From Acheta domesticus (Eukaryota; Arthropoda; Insecta; Orthoptera; Gryllidae), in NCBI GenBank assembly GCA_031308135.1, contig JAHLJT010000631.1:260626355-260690354 (forward strand): a DNA stretch of 64,000 bases. The letters run 5' to 3'. The notes beneath the pieces were generated by a model. It had not been told where the DNA came from. It saw only the letters and a program-made list of their open reading frames with translations, and searched no databases. Each line of letters opens with the position of its first letter. The stretch's first letter is position 1. A program made the position numbers and the translations under genes. This document shows positions 45,433 to 59,020 of the stretch, in pieces.

Positions 45433-48322
45433 CCTTCATTTTTTGGGAAACTGGAAATTTTTATATGCATTTATGTTCGTTCATGGACCAATGTTTGAGA
45501 TTACGTAATTGCAGAAACTGCATCTTCTGCTGTGAAGAATCTTCCAGTATGTTAATTGTAGAAATAACATGAATATTCACTAATATAAAATTTTTATTTT
45601 GCCTCTGATTTAATATGCTTGTTTTCTGTTTCATTGTTACCTACTTATTCCTAATGAAAACACCTAAGTTGTTTTCTTAATTTTACTACCAATATCTCAG
45701 TACATTTATTCTGAGACCCGTTGGGCTCACGCAAACTTTACTCAAAGATTTCTTGTGTTATATCCAGGTTGTTTCCTGGTTACTGTATTCTGTGTAGTAC
45801 AAACATAATTTTCTGTAGTACAGGTAATGAATGACAAATCTTAAGATTTTTTAAATAATATTGTTTATATCAAAGAATGTGAACATTTTCCTGAACTTCA
45901 TGGACACTCAGTACAGTTTTTCTGTGGTATCCAGTTTGGGGAAATGTGGGATGCATAATGATAAATACATTTTTCTGTGATCTTAAGTGATAAAGAGCCA
46001 TATCACATTTGCGGGTAAATGTATTTTGGTACAACTGGAGCAGTACTTGGAACAAAAAGTTTAGATCCTTTTTATTCTTGTGCTGTCTGACAGTTTTTTT
46101 TAAAAGATATGCCTTCCAGATGTATTTATTAGCATTGGTTACATTCTGCATTTAGTAATTGGTAGATAACTATCCAAAGATTGATGTGTTCACCATTTTC
46201 CTCAGTTTGTATGTATAGATATGCTGCATATATATATATTTAGAAAATACATTTTTACCATTAACATTTAGAATATGATACAAAATATATTGGCCCATTG
46301 TATCCAGTTTTTTAGGAGCATTTTGGCCAAAATATTTTATGAATTATAGACAAACAGATATCTGAAATGTTAGTGTGATAACTAGCTGATATTCACTGCA
46401 AGAGGTATGTTTTCAGAAAAGAGTCACAGCAAAACCACATTCTTACAAATTCTGTAAAATGTTCAGTGTTCAGCAAATTAAGTTGGAAACTTCAAGTGAA
46501 CTATAGTTTTGAGCTGTAGTTTAAATTGGTCGAGATAATTTTATTTCAGCCACTTTTAAATTTCTAACTTTTTTTACTTGTAGAAAATGCTAGATTGCAA
46601 ATTTTTGTAAGCAATTCCTTAATTTATTTTGTAAATTGTGTAAACAGATTGTTCTTAAACTGTGGTATCTTTTCATTTGTCTGAGAAAAAAATGTGTTCA
46701 TCTGAATAATATTGTATGTATGAATTATTTGTCATTTGAGGGTGACAGTTTTATCATTGGTAATACCATATTTATAATCAGTGCTGCTCACATTGTACAT
46801 ACTCATAAATATTGCAAAATAACGCATTAATAGTAATCTTAGACTAGTTTCCTTCAATTTCAAAAAGGTGGTTATCATTTAAGGGTCATCTATTATAATG
46901 ATGAGTGCTCCGTGCCTTTTTTGTTAGTTATTTTAAGAGTTGGATTATGTTATTTTCTAAAACATATGTTATCTCTGTAAAGCTTATGGATTGTACATGT
47001 TCCAGATTAATCCATCCAGTCATTAAGTACCAGAAATATTATTTTATTGTTCATTGCTGGAAATGCCCTAATGTGAAAGAACTGTTTATGTTGACTTGAA
47101 TCAAGTCACAATTTAATTGTTGGCTAGGGTCAAGTACAGAATTTGCAGAATTTTCTCTCTCATTTTACTGAGTAAAATTAAAATCTAATGGAAGAGACTT
47201 ATATGAATAAACAAAAATCCCAACATTATCTGTTGTTTCCAATTCTCAGAGGCTATTGTGCCCAGTTCACCTCAGAGTTTCAAATTAAGGTAGACAAAAT
47301 ATGTAAAAAGGGCCAGGCCTCAGCACAAAATTAAATTTAAATTCACTACAAAGTACCTGCACTATTAAGTGTCTTGTGTCCTCATTTCAAGAACCCTTCT
47401 TTTTTCATGTTATCTTTTACATTATCTGCAAACTGTATTGAAATTTTATATCTGTTGGCATAACGTGTATGTACATAAAGACATGGTTTTAGATGAAATT
47501 TGATAGTTGCTAGTCATTTGCATTAAAGTTCATAAATTTCAAATTTGATCATGTTGAAATGGGGATATTTCTTGTGATTATTAGTATAAAATACTGCCAG
47601 AACCACAAACACATTTATCAACATATTTACTAGTTTCTATAAAGTTCCAATTCTGTAAATTTTTACTGTTTTTCTTTTTCAACCTTTTTCTCTGGATTTC
47701 GGAGGTTTAAAGTGTTTCTGTGAAATGCTGCAGATTTTGGATTTAAAAGTATTGCAAAGCTGTGATACTGATTTAATCTTAAGTACATCAGTAAGAATAA
47801 TATTTTCTTTTCAATTAGCAATTTTTTAAAAAGTTTTTGTAAAATCAAAAGTCAGATCAGCACTTTTTAACCAGGTACCCACTTCTTGGAAAAGAAAAGT
47901 CAGGGTATTTCAATGATTTGAAAAATTCAGCAAATTTAAGAATTATTTTTTAAGAAAATATGAATTTTTTTGGAAATTTTAAAACCAAATATTATATTTA
48001 CAAATTAAAATGCACTACCACAACGTTATTTTGGCTAGTTTTTATTTGTGAAGTAACGTATTGTTAATTGTTTCTTTCCTTTGTCAATATCAGAGAATTG
48101 ACAACTAGCAATAGGTTCTTACACCATGCATTTATTTAATGTTTTCTTTAAATAGTGTGAAATATTCTACAAATCTTATTTTGGAAAACAAAAATTATAA
48201 ATGTTTTGGAAACCTGAGAAAAGTTGCAGAAATTTGTTCTAGAAAATGAGTGGTGATGCTGTTCAATTTTTGTACATTTTTCTTGTGGAACAGTTATGGA
48301 CAGAATTTATTACACCCAACTA
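45095..48322 (+). other. YOD1 3' UTR and downstream AT-rich DNA
   Basis: A long AT-rich tract without genes. The 3' UTR end is not fixed. A (TA)n of about 73 bp lies at 45357-45429, and an AATAAA at 47206-47211 is one candidate signal. No window repeat family enters this region. Confidence 0.5.
45357..45429 (+). repeat. (TA)n microsatellite
   Basis: About 36 uninterrupted TA units lie 260 bp after the YOD1 stop. Confidence 0.95.
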
Positions 48323-48494
48323 TACAGCAAATTTTGTAACAGCGCCCCTGACAGAATCAGCTGTTTCACTGCCATCCAATCAGCAGCTTATCTTTTGCGA
48401 CAGTGACGTCACTATGGTGACGTTCAAGCTCCCTATTGGTTGAAACTGTGAACAGCTGATTTCTGTCAGGGATGCTGTTACGAAAATCGCAGGA
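48323..48494. mobile_element. Palindromic MITE with TA duplication
   Basis: The 172-bp element has ends TACAGCAAATTTTGTAACAG and, reverse-complemented, TCCTGCGATTTTCGTAACAG, flanked by TA (48321-48322 and 48495-48496). The arms pair further through CCTGACAGAATCAGCTGTT. The centre has TGACGTCA, the CRE palindrome. The terminal CTGCGATTTT-GTA motif matches the MITE at 31062-31314. Confidence 0.7.
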
Positions 48495-51370
48495 TAGTAT
48501 ATATCACTCACAAGAACAACTTGTGTGAACGTATTAACGTTTCTGAGAACAAATTGGGATGCATAACTATTAAAACAATTGATACTTCATTTTTAGAACT
48601 CATTTATATTTGCACTTTGTTTAGCTAGAGATAAAGAAGTTTCTTTTGAAATAGTAAATTGAAATTTATTATTCAGTGTCATAACATATTAGATATATTT
48701 CAGGATTATTGTAATTGCTTTATTTTCTGAGTGAGTATTTTTCCTTTCTGGTAGTTATTCCAGTAATACACACAATGTAAAATAATACCTCTGACAAAAT
48801 ATCAAGTAAATTATCTTTGTGTGTAGTTTTTTCTATGTAAAATGTTAAGTTTTTATGTTTCTTCTGTCCAAGTTAGAAGGAAGTATCACCATATTTTGTT
48901 TGTACAATGCATAACTTGAACTTTGTGAAATTGTTCATGTGGGTTCCTTGACTTAATAGCTACCTAATGTGTTACGCATTAAGAAAGTTGGAAATTTAAT
49001 TACTGATATATAAGAAATTTTGTTGCACATTTCAATCAGAGTCCTGTTTCTGTCTACTAAAATCTACTGAAGTCTACTGAAATCATGCTGCCAGTTTTAA
49101 GTATTTGAATTGAAAACAAGAGGATAAAAATCAAATGGAAAAGGGAAAGCAATGTTCAAAATTGATGATAAGTTAATGCGTAAATATAATGTGAGAAAAA
49201 AAAATTGAAATAAGGTTCATATTTTATTGATTTTAATTACAGAATTGTTAATGAACAGAATATGCTTGCAGTTTTTATTTTAGCAGAGAAGGTAAACTTT
49301 TAATTTAATTTTTTATTAGTTGCCAATCTTATACAAAGTTGAAGCATGGAAACCATTCCATCTCAAAAAAAATCTTTCTTTATTTCTTTTCAAAATTATT
49401 TAAAGGAATGTTTTCAAAATTATTTCCATGCAAAGACAATGTGCTCTTCAATGAGAGTATTTGAAAATCTTATTTTTATTAAAAGTACTAGAGAGTTTTT
49501 AAACATAGGAAAATGTATAAAAGTGTCTTTTGATAAAACATATCACTATCAATACTACAGAATTGAAAAAACAATTTTGTTAACATTAATGTTCTGTATG
49601 TAAATTAAACATTTGTGGCAACAATTCGATGCAAGAAATATTACATTGAAGAAGAGAGGGGTACAGCAGTTATCACTTCCTGGAGTAACTTAATGATGTG
49701 CTGAAATGTCAACAATTGACTGTAATAATAATAATAATAACAATAACAATAACAACAACAAAAATTTTTAAAAGATAATTTTGTGCAACATGGTTTCATT
49801 GATAAATTTGTGTGATTCTAGGGCTCATGGAAGTGAAGTTGGCCACTGCAACTCATTTATTTTTGAGGATTGTACTTCAACCCCTAACTTTCAAACAACG
49901 TTTATTGTATTTAAACTTTTTTTGGCCTGAATTGTAGAATTTTTTTCTCACTGTGACTGTAAGCAAAATATGAGATTTCTCGTGTAACTACTCAATAAGT
50001 GCCCACAATAATAAGAATATGTACTCTTCGGAGGAGTAAATTAATTTCCTATTAATATTTACAAGCATCCCCCTTGTTATTGTGTAATATGATCAGATTT
50101 CTTTTGTGTGACTTATACAAGTTCCAACCAGCCCACTAGGGCCCGGTTTGTCTTGTTTGTGAAACTCTACTTCAGTTATTATTTTGATAGTTTTGAATGC
50201 TAATCCATTCACCCTCCTCAGGTTGTGAGAGTTTTGCATGGATTGCAGATTAATGGTCACAGATGTAATCAGTTATAATATGTTTAAAAGATGTTAGTGA
50301 AAACAGTTTAATAACCGGAATTCAAACTGATATTTTATCTGCCAGAAATTGGAACGTTTTCTTTAAACAATTATATGCCTTATTATACATGTATTGGAAA
50401 ATATCTTCTTATGCTTAAAGTTGAACTTCTAAATAATGTATTGGAAGAGTTTTTTTATCATCACAATTTAAACATCTAAAAGAATTCATATATTTTAATT
50501 TTTTGTAGGATTTCTTGATCTTTTTGTATGTTCAGTTATCTACATGATACATTGCTAATGAATATAATCACATTTGTTGTTTCAAATGTATTTGTCAGTA
50601 TTTTTCTGGAAGATAAAAAATTCTGGTAACTTTGTTATATCATATGTTCATCGAATTCATATATTGAACTTGTGTTATGTGAAAAGTACATTCTACCTCT
50701 AGGAAAATTGTTATTTTGAGGAGAGTAATGAATCTGTTAATTTCAAATACTTCATGCCCAGAAATTAATGGGTATAATACATGATTAGTTAAGCTCCAAA
50801 AGAAGTCTCAAATTTTTGTTCTCTCAGTAATCAGTAATTATTGATCTTATAAGTTTAAAGTGTACAAATTAAAGAGAAGAGCTCAATTAGGGATTTAGTC
50901 TGTTTGAAAATTCTTTTTAATTTCACATATTTAAGACTTATGTAAATTTATAAAATTCTTTTGTTATTGGATAAGGCTTTAGAAAATAAATACTAGTTTG
51001 TAATCAATTATTTTTCATCAATGTACTTTGGTGAATTCAGTAGAAATTATAGACAGATGTTCAGAGTTCCCTTGTAAGTAAATCCAGTCAATGGTAGCTT
51101 GTCAACACTAATTTCAGTAATGTCCTGCAAGTGAGAACATTGCGATTCAATTACATTGCTATAGAATAATTTGAGTCAGATTTCAAACTGAATTAAACTG
51201 TTTTATGTGAAAATGTTACTTCTGTCTTCAGGATAATTGTAGATACAGTTTCATAATACTGACATTTTGTTATTTAAGGTCGCATCAACTACTAGGTCAT
51301 TGGCAACTATTGGATTTAACGTTATTATATGAGGATGAAACAATATGGCAGTGCTAGGGGGTGAAAGGAT
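48495..51370. other. AT-rich intergenic DNA
   Basis: No gene recognised. An (AAT)/(AAC) microsatellite lies at 49722-49763. Short open frames have no domain. Confidence 0.5.
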
Positions 51371-51374
51371 GAAC

Positions 51375-51478
51375 ACATACAACCATGCCCGAGGTGGGAC
51401 TTGAACCCGCAACCCCAAGGTCTGAGATCACCACAGCACTATTGCCTGAGCGGTCTCAGCTACTGGGCCGACATAACT
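51375..51478 (-). repeat. tRNA-derived (SINE-like) fragment
   Basis: On the minus strand TAGCTGAGACCGCTCAGG serves as an A-box-like region, and GGGTTCAAGTCCCACC contains a good B box (GGTTCAAGTCC). Spacing is longer than in a true tRNA, so this is a SINE head or tRNA pseudogene. Confidence 0.55.
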
Positions 51479-54400
51479 GACTTTGTAACAACAACTAATC
51501 AGACTTTGAAAATAGTAGGTATTTTTTCACAGGACAGTAGGTGTTTGTTTTGTTTTTTCCAAAGTTGACATTATACTTCAATGCTCATTTTATATTTATA
51601 AGGTATATAAAGTACCATATAATACTTTTCTAAGTAATGCCAGTGTACATCAAACAGCATTGACTAAACAATGGACAGTCTTATCAGAATTGTATTTTAA
51701 GTACATTTAATTTATGAGATGACAAATACATTGTGATGACAAATATATACATTGGTGTAACAGAGGGGAACCCCCTGATTTTGAGTTTGAATTGCCACAA
51801 TTATTTTTGTATTTATTTGAAATTATGGACATTAGTGTCCTTTGACACCAAATAAATAGTATTATGAATGATTAAAATTGCAAGTTAATAATTATTGGCA
51901 ATGTGCCATGGTTCTATAGATATTACTGTTTTCACTATAAAAAAATTGATGAATTGGGCTCGAATAAAGAACTGAAATTTTTCAAATACAATAGTAATGT
52001 ATTTCTGTAAATTATGTGAACTGTTAAATGCAAATTAATAAACATGTTATATAAATTTTAGTACATTTGTATTACTACTTCATCATGAAATCACTTCACT
52101 AAATAATCTTCAAACATTTTTTGAAGCTCCACATCTGTCTCAGACTTTTACGAGAGAGGGAGAGAAATACCCACGGTCGGTTTTTCAACTCTGGGGCAAC
52201 ATCTGTTCAATTTTAATTATAATGTTTCATAGTTGATACAGCTTTTGAGAATTCCAGGAGATAACTTGCTTTTGACATGTAGAGGGATGAAATGTCAGTC
52301 GGTGATAATTTGCTGTTGACCCTCAATGAATTTGCTACATATGGGGACATGCTTTCTTGCAGAGTATGTAACAAAAATAATTTTGAAATGAAAAGATAAA
52401 CATCTTTGTTAACCATTTCATCTCATTTCTCCCCAATGTAGTCTTCAAGTTAAGCCTATGTATATGTACAAGTAATGCATATGTATATTACAATGTTTAT
52501 TATGAATGAAGTTTCTCTTGTGTATTGAACAATGTTATTACAGACTTACTTTACAAAAAATTTGCTGAAATATTCAGTGTGTTTTGGTAAATTGAAATGC
52601 CTTCTACAACAAACTTTCTCATCCAGAGATATTATGGCTTCTTGAATTAGGCATATTTATTGGTTTTCACAGGAGAAAATGACATTAAAGAGTGAAAAGA
52701 ATTGAGTGTGGTGGAAAACAATGTAAGATAATTCTTATAGTTACTGGCACCACTTATTCAGTTTTCTTCTCAAGACATTATTTCATCAGTCCACTGTAGT
52801 TAGTAAAAAAATGTGGATTGCTTCATCAGTTCAGTTGTTCATAAAAAATCTGAATAAGTGAAAGACGTGGGTAAATTTGTATGTTTCACAAACTCATATT
52901 ATCATTAATTTGAGGTGAAATTTTGTTACTTATCTTATAAGTAGAACTTGTAGAAAATGCTATTATTTCTTGAAGTTGAATACCTCTTGACTGTGAAATA
53001 CTTAAAGTATGTTTTTTATGTAAACGTATTTTATAAAATATCAGAAAAATTTGCTATAAAACATACTCAGATTACAAAGATAACAAAGTGTATGTTGACA
53101 GTAGCTTGTGATATTTACTAGTAGCAGAAAAATAAATTCAAAAGTGAATATGAAAGTTCAAGAGGGAAAGGATGAGAAACATTGTTCTAGAAAACAATAT
53201 TGACAGATGAGTTAGTTGAATCATATTATGAAACATTTATACCACTATTAATATTATAGATTTTCATGTTTATTTTGAATAACAAAATTAACATGTATTT
53301 TAAGATTTTTTGTATCTTTAAGTTGTTTATATTGTGTGTAAACAGGAGGAATAACTTCATTTTGAATGATATTGATCACACCTTTGAATCTTATTTTGCT
53401 TCATTTTAGTTTTATATCTATAATTATTAATCTATTACATTTGTCTATTTGAAGTTATATTGTGCCTTAAAAGGCAGTTTTTTAATATACTTGTACATGT
53501 AGTTGTCATGATAACTTTGTATCATAACGAGATAAAAGAGAATTTGCCTTTTTAAATTTTTGTTCTGTTGTACACAATATAATTTTGCAAATACAAAAAA
53601 AATAGTGCACAGTACCCTCGAGTATCAGCCTATGATTACATCCTAATTGTATGGGGAGATAAACTGAGAGCTTTCCTAGTGAAACTATTCTAAAACTACT
53701 CCGATATTTAAAGTACACTTTGCTCTGCTTTACACTGCTAGTCGAATTTTGTTCCCATCTCAACCAGCTGAGCTGTAAACTCCAATTAAAACAGAGGGAA
53801 TTGACATTTCATCAGCTGGGACACACTATCCAATTGGGAGTGTTGTTACAACTTAATTTTTGAAATTGAAGTTTGTGAGTGGATAACTGCATCGTAGGTG
53901 ATCAAATGTCATTCATTGCACACTCTCTTTTAATCAAAGAATAATTTTCCAGTTCGTATTCCTTCTCCAGTAGGCACTGGACTTATTGCATGTATTCCAG
54001 GTATTCATTGTATTACACTATGTACATTGTCTATTATAAAATGAAAAAAGTTGTTGAAAAGAATTGTTATTAGTTTTTTAAAATTTTTAAAACATTGCTT
54101 TTAGAAATACACTGCTCTTGCAATTGTCGCATAACAATGAATATAGTATTTGGCCAAAATTAATGGAGTGTTATTTTTATTTCCTTGTGATCAATGATAG
54201 GCCAGCATGTTATTGAGAACTGTGTGTGTTGTTGGTGTTTATTTGTTCTTTTTTCTTTTTCATTCATTAATTTTCTGTACTCACCGATGGCTTTGTTCTT
54301 AAATAATATATATCCACTCTTGGCCATTTTTAAGATAATATCATTTTTGGAAACCTCTCATTCCTACCTATGTAGTGCACAAAGATTGTCCTTATAAGAT

Positions 54401-57400
54401 GGATCGTGCTTTTACCCAGAAAGCAAATATAAAGCAAATAGCACCTTTACAAACTTTTAAGCTTGGTTTCTCTTATCTGGGAATTTTGGACATACAATAT
54501 GAATTTTCTAAGCCATCGATATCATGTAATTGAATTGAGTATGTTAGAGGGACTGGAAACACTTGAATGCATGAAAACTGATTATTAGTATTCAAATTGG
54601 CGTGAAATACATGATTAAGATCTATTCTTAGTTTGGTTGTTTAAATGTCAAATAAATACAGATTATTAAAAGAGAACACATTTAAAGAATGCATACACTT
54701 TTTGCATGAAATAACATATTTCAGAGGAGCCATGTGCATTTCTTATTCGTAGTCTTGTAAATTCTTTTAGAGGAAACTACACCCTTTGAGACTACAATTA
54801 ATTAATGCAGTTTTTTGATTGTTACATGAGAGCATAACCTAGAGTTCTAGACAACCTAGGCTGAGAAAAAAATATTTTGGGGCCATTTTAAAAATAGTCA
54901 GTTATAGAATTATTTCTTACAAAGTTTATTTAAATTTGCAAAGCTACAGATATAATTAATTCGATAAAATGTGTAGAAAACAATTAATGAATACAAAAAA
55001 TTAATAAATTCATTAAAAAATAATTCAGCACAAAAATATACTAGGTGATTAAAATCAAATGAGTGATCAAAATAGTGATTTTCTTTTGATTACAAAACTT
55101 TCTATGTAGGTTGACTACCTCATGGTGACAATACTGCTTCCCACTTTAAAACGCAGTACGTCCACTCGAAGCCACCTAGGTCTTGCACAATGGACGGCCT
55201 TACCAGCTGTGTGGGTCACAGTGTCTTCGTGCTACTTGTTGATACTTACATGGTTATTTTCCTCATGGCTGCTAGAGCAAGAAATAGCATTTCGTCTTGG
55301 CTATAAGTCAAGGAACGTTTTTGAAATTGAGGGAGAAATGCTAGAAGATTACACAGGCCACAGCAGAATTCATGTTGTCATAGGTGGCAGTCAGTGTATT
55401 AAAAGTTTCATTTACAAATATTAAAATGGTTACATAAGGCAAAAGCGATAAATTGGAAACAATAGTATGTACACTGTAAAAAGAAGGAATATTGAAAAGC
55501 ACATATGACAGCACTATATTTTCCAAAACTTTAAAAACATGGAAATGAAACCTAAGTCCAACTACTTGCAGAAGTGAAATAAGGGAGAAACAATGGTTTT
55601 TTTGTTCCCTTGAGAAAAACTGGATAGAGTTTTTGATCTGAGAGTCAAATAGAGGAGTGGGTGGATTACTGCATATCTAGACTAAGCATGATCGTTATTC
55701 CATATTTGTATTAAACAAAATGGTAAAATATATTGAATTGCAAGTGTTACAATAAATTTTCTTATCAACTGATTTTGTATTTTTAATACTTAAATAATTT
55801 AAGGGACTCCATAGTTTGATCATGAAAGCATGCCTCTTAATAAATATTTAGAATAGTAATTTTTGGAAACTTGTTCAAGGATCTGGAAGAGCGGGGTGAA
55901 AATTATGCAACAAATATAAAGAAGCATTTCACTTACAGAAACTCCATGGGCTTACAGAAAGAGAATTTCATTGTGGTTTTACGACCTTACAAAAAAAACA
56001 GTGATGGATCCAGGGAGGGAAGGGGAGAATACTCCTTTGCATCCCATTGCATGAAAAGGAGTATTCTCAGACACAATTTTTTTACTTCTAGCTAATATTG
56101 TCTTTCAGAATGTGTTATTCATTTATCAATATGTTATTTCAAGTGAAAAAATACAAGTTCCCAGAAATATGTCTTTATTATCTTGACAATAATAATAATA
56201 ATATAATAATGATAATAATAATAGTGGCTATTAATGGGGTGAGACTCAGGCCGTGAGGCACAAACTTTCACCTCACCACATAATATAAAAGTTTATAGAC
56301 AAAAATTGAACAATAAGAATTTTAAAAGGTGGTTAGATAGATTTATTCTGCAAATAGTTAACAACAAACTGGTGGGGAAATTTCAAAGATATGTTTAATA
56401 AATAAAATATTACACAACTTAGAATTTTCTTGACATTGATCAAGAATTGGGAAAGAAAAAACAAAACCAAAAACCTTGATGTCCATGGGGTAATATTTCT
56501 TCCCAACCGGTCAATGCCATATTAGGATAAGGGCCCGGATCCCCAATAGTTTAAAAAAAATTATTTAATACTGATTTTTTCAAAAAAAAGACAAAACAAA
56601 ACACCTGTATAAAACAGTGGTGTATGATTGAACCATATGCAAAAAATTGGCATAATGGATTGGTGTCACACATCATTAGATAATATTTATAAAATGGAAT
56701 GTTGCTGGCTGATGTGAGATTGTCTTTCAGTAATGAGAATTTTTTTTTTTTAACAAAACTTGTCTTTCAGTATTTAAATATTTTGATTAAATTTTAGTAT
56801 TGAATAATTTTGAATAAGTTAGATTTATCATGTGCATGAATTTTTCAACATTAAATAATGTTAAATTGAAACACTAACAAAATACTTTCAAAATTAAAAA
56901 AGAAAGAAAAAAAAGAATACAAAATACAATGAAAATTGAAAGTACTTTCTTTTTTTCTTCTTTTTTCCTTTCTTCTTCTTCTTCTTCTTCTTCTTCTTCT
57001 CTATTTCAGCATCAAAATTGGGGCGGAGGGGGAAAGTAAGAACAGGGAGCATCCAAATTAACCTTGGCCCAAGGGTCCCCCCAAGATGTTAAAACGGCCT
57101 TGCAACCAGTATCAGGGAATAATATTAAACACTGTCCAAAGGAATTGCACTGCTGTCCTCAGTGTCAGATCCAAAGGGGGCCAGAGGAGCCATGGCCTCC
57201 TTGCCAGTATTTTTTTTGTGATTTTATTTAATTTATAATAAATACCGTCATACCCAAAGCAAGAAGTTGTGAATAACAAAAATATTTAAAAAATATCATT
57301 ACCTGCAATACTTTAATGAATTGACCCCCCTTGACATGCTTCAGAAGATTGAATTTCTAGGAGTGAGGGTCAACTGGAAAAAAGAAGTTATACTTGAAAT

Positions 57401-57820
57401 AGTGACCCTTAAAAATGCATTGAAGAGGGAAAGTGTGGAGGAGTTTGGTTTGTAATTTATAAACCATTCTTACTGACCTTAAAAAAAAACAAAGAGAAGT
57501 TTGTGTCCAAGGTGTGTATCAATTTGGAAAGGACTCCTGAAATGAATTTGCGACAAGTTTCTTACATTAAACGTGACTATAATTTTTAGGAATAAGTATA
57601 CACTATAGTGTACACTTAGGCCTACAAGAGCCATTTCAGGTGAGTCCTCCCCCCGTTCTAGTGTTCCTCAGCAATAAATAATTCCTTTGTCGTTTTGGAC
57701 AGAATCCAGTAAAATGAGTTTTTGATAATTTTCCAATTTCGTCGCAGTCTGTCTGAATCTTAGTGTGCATGTCCAATATTTGAAGCGCTCTTGGTGACAC
57801 GGGAGGAGGGGGGTTTCATT
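51479..57820. other. AT-rich intergenic DNA
   Basis: No gene is supported. Microsatellites: ATA/ATAATA at 56188-56222 and (CTT)n at 56966-57000. Phrases such as GATGGATCCAGGGAGGG (56003) and CAGATCCAAAGGGGGCC (57164) look like old DNA-transposon scraps. A 100-codon frame at 55122-55424 has one hydrophobic stretch but no other support. Confidence 0.45.
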
Positions 57821-58257
57821 TGTGAACAGCGAGTGCACTGCAATTCAGAAGGCCCGCTCATGGACTAAGGTTGTGATGGTTTTTGATAAGCTCGGACGCG
57901 ATCGCAAGGCCGCGCGCAATTCTGAACTGTTGTCTTGTGAGTACATAAATTTTGGTTTTTCTTCGATTGTATCTCAAAAGAGTACTTTTTCTTCAGGAAT
58001 ATTTAGAACTATCTTCAGAGCCTACCTTCTGGACATAAGAGAAGTCAGCAGGAACGAAGCGTTACTCGAATTATTTTCACCTATGATTAACAAAATTTTG
58101 CAACCTTGGAAATCAACAATAATAGCTGCCTTCTTATCACGTCTTATGATTATGACCATTATTTAGAGTCTCAAACACTTAATTTATTTGAATTTCAATC
58201 TGAACGAATATTATGTTGCCAACATTGTTTGGGTTACGTTGGCAGCATGAATCAATA

Positions 58258-58665
58258 TTCATTTGTTCTTATCATGAAGTCTGTAAGAAGAAGACTCAAA
58301 CCGGTGTTGGAGGCATGGTGGGGGTATGCACGGAAACCGTCAGCAACTAGTCGGACTTACTTGGCTTCAGCGATATCAAATAGTGAATGATGAAATTTAT
58401 CTCGTCATTTGTCGACCAATAACGACGCGCGTACACGTACTTTACCAACGTCATCTACGTTTTAGTGTGTGTAAGTAAATGTAGATGGCGTTGATTTAGC
58501 ATACGAGGTTGGTTACCATTGGCCGAAAATGTCTTTAAAGGTTCTCCCGTTGCCCGTATGATGTCGCTGAAGCTAAGTAAGACGGATTTGCTGCCGACAT
58601 TGTACATACGTATCCCCACCACCCAACTGCAGTTTCTTTCTTACAGACTTCGTGGTTCATTTGTA
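58258..58665. repeat. Imperfect inverted repeat (foldback), arms about 110 bp
   Basis: 58258-58378 pairs with 58555-58665 through ATGAAGTCTGTAAGAA, GGTGGGG and CTTACTTGGCTTCAGCGATATCA-type blocks. A second inner pair is AACGTCATCTACGTTT (58446) with AAATGTAGATGGCGTT (58479). It may be an old MITE. No target duplication was found. Confidence 0.55.
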
Positions 58666-58960
58666 GCTCTGTGGGCTCTAGTTCGCCCGTCTGTAAATGC
58701 ATGGCAGTTGCTCCGAGCAAGCTCGAGACGCGTGTGATTGTGTGTCGGTGGCGATCTGTCAGACTTAAGTCTGATGTACGAATGTTATTGCTTGTAATGG
58801 ATCATTTAGCGAAGTTCTTGCTGTCATTAATATGAAAGAAGTTCAGATGTGTGAGCCACATTTCATTGAATATAAACGTATTCGGTAAAGTCAGTGAAAA
58901 GAAAATGTGGCTGTTTGTCATAATACACTTATATGAGAATATATTGACTAATAGGTGAAG

Positions 58961-59020
58961 ATGGAAGATGATCCGGATACCCGGGAACAAATCTTTCACA
59001 ACACAGTCAGAGAAAATGTT
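58961..59020 (+). CDS. Candidate first coding exon of an unidentified gene
   Basis: ATG in a good context (GAAGATGG) opens a 20-codon frame, MEDDPDTREQ to NTVRENV, ending exactly at a consensus donor GTAAGT (59021). Just upstream, TGACTAATAG resembles a branch point and 3' splice site, so a 5' UTR intron is possible. The codons are protein-like and charged. The next exon was not found before 64000, and I cannot name the gene. A chance start-plus-donor cannot be excluded. Confidence 0.4.

Noticed and set aside
45231..45572. Open frames rich in Tyr-Ile repeats
   Set aside because: They are translations of the (TA)n microsatellite.
51375..51478. Functional tRNA gene on the minus strand
   Set aside because: The A-to-B box spacing and arms do not fit a mature tRNA; better explained as a SINE head.
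55122..55424. A 100-codon frame with one hydrophobic stretch
   Set aside because: No recognised domain, no splice or repeat evidence; a length that occurs by chance in this amount of sequence.
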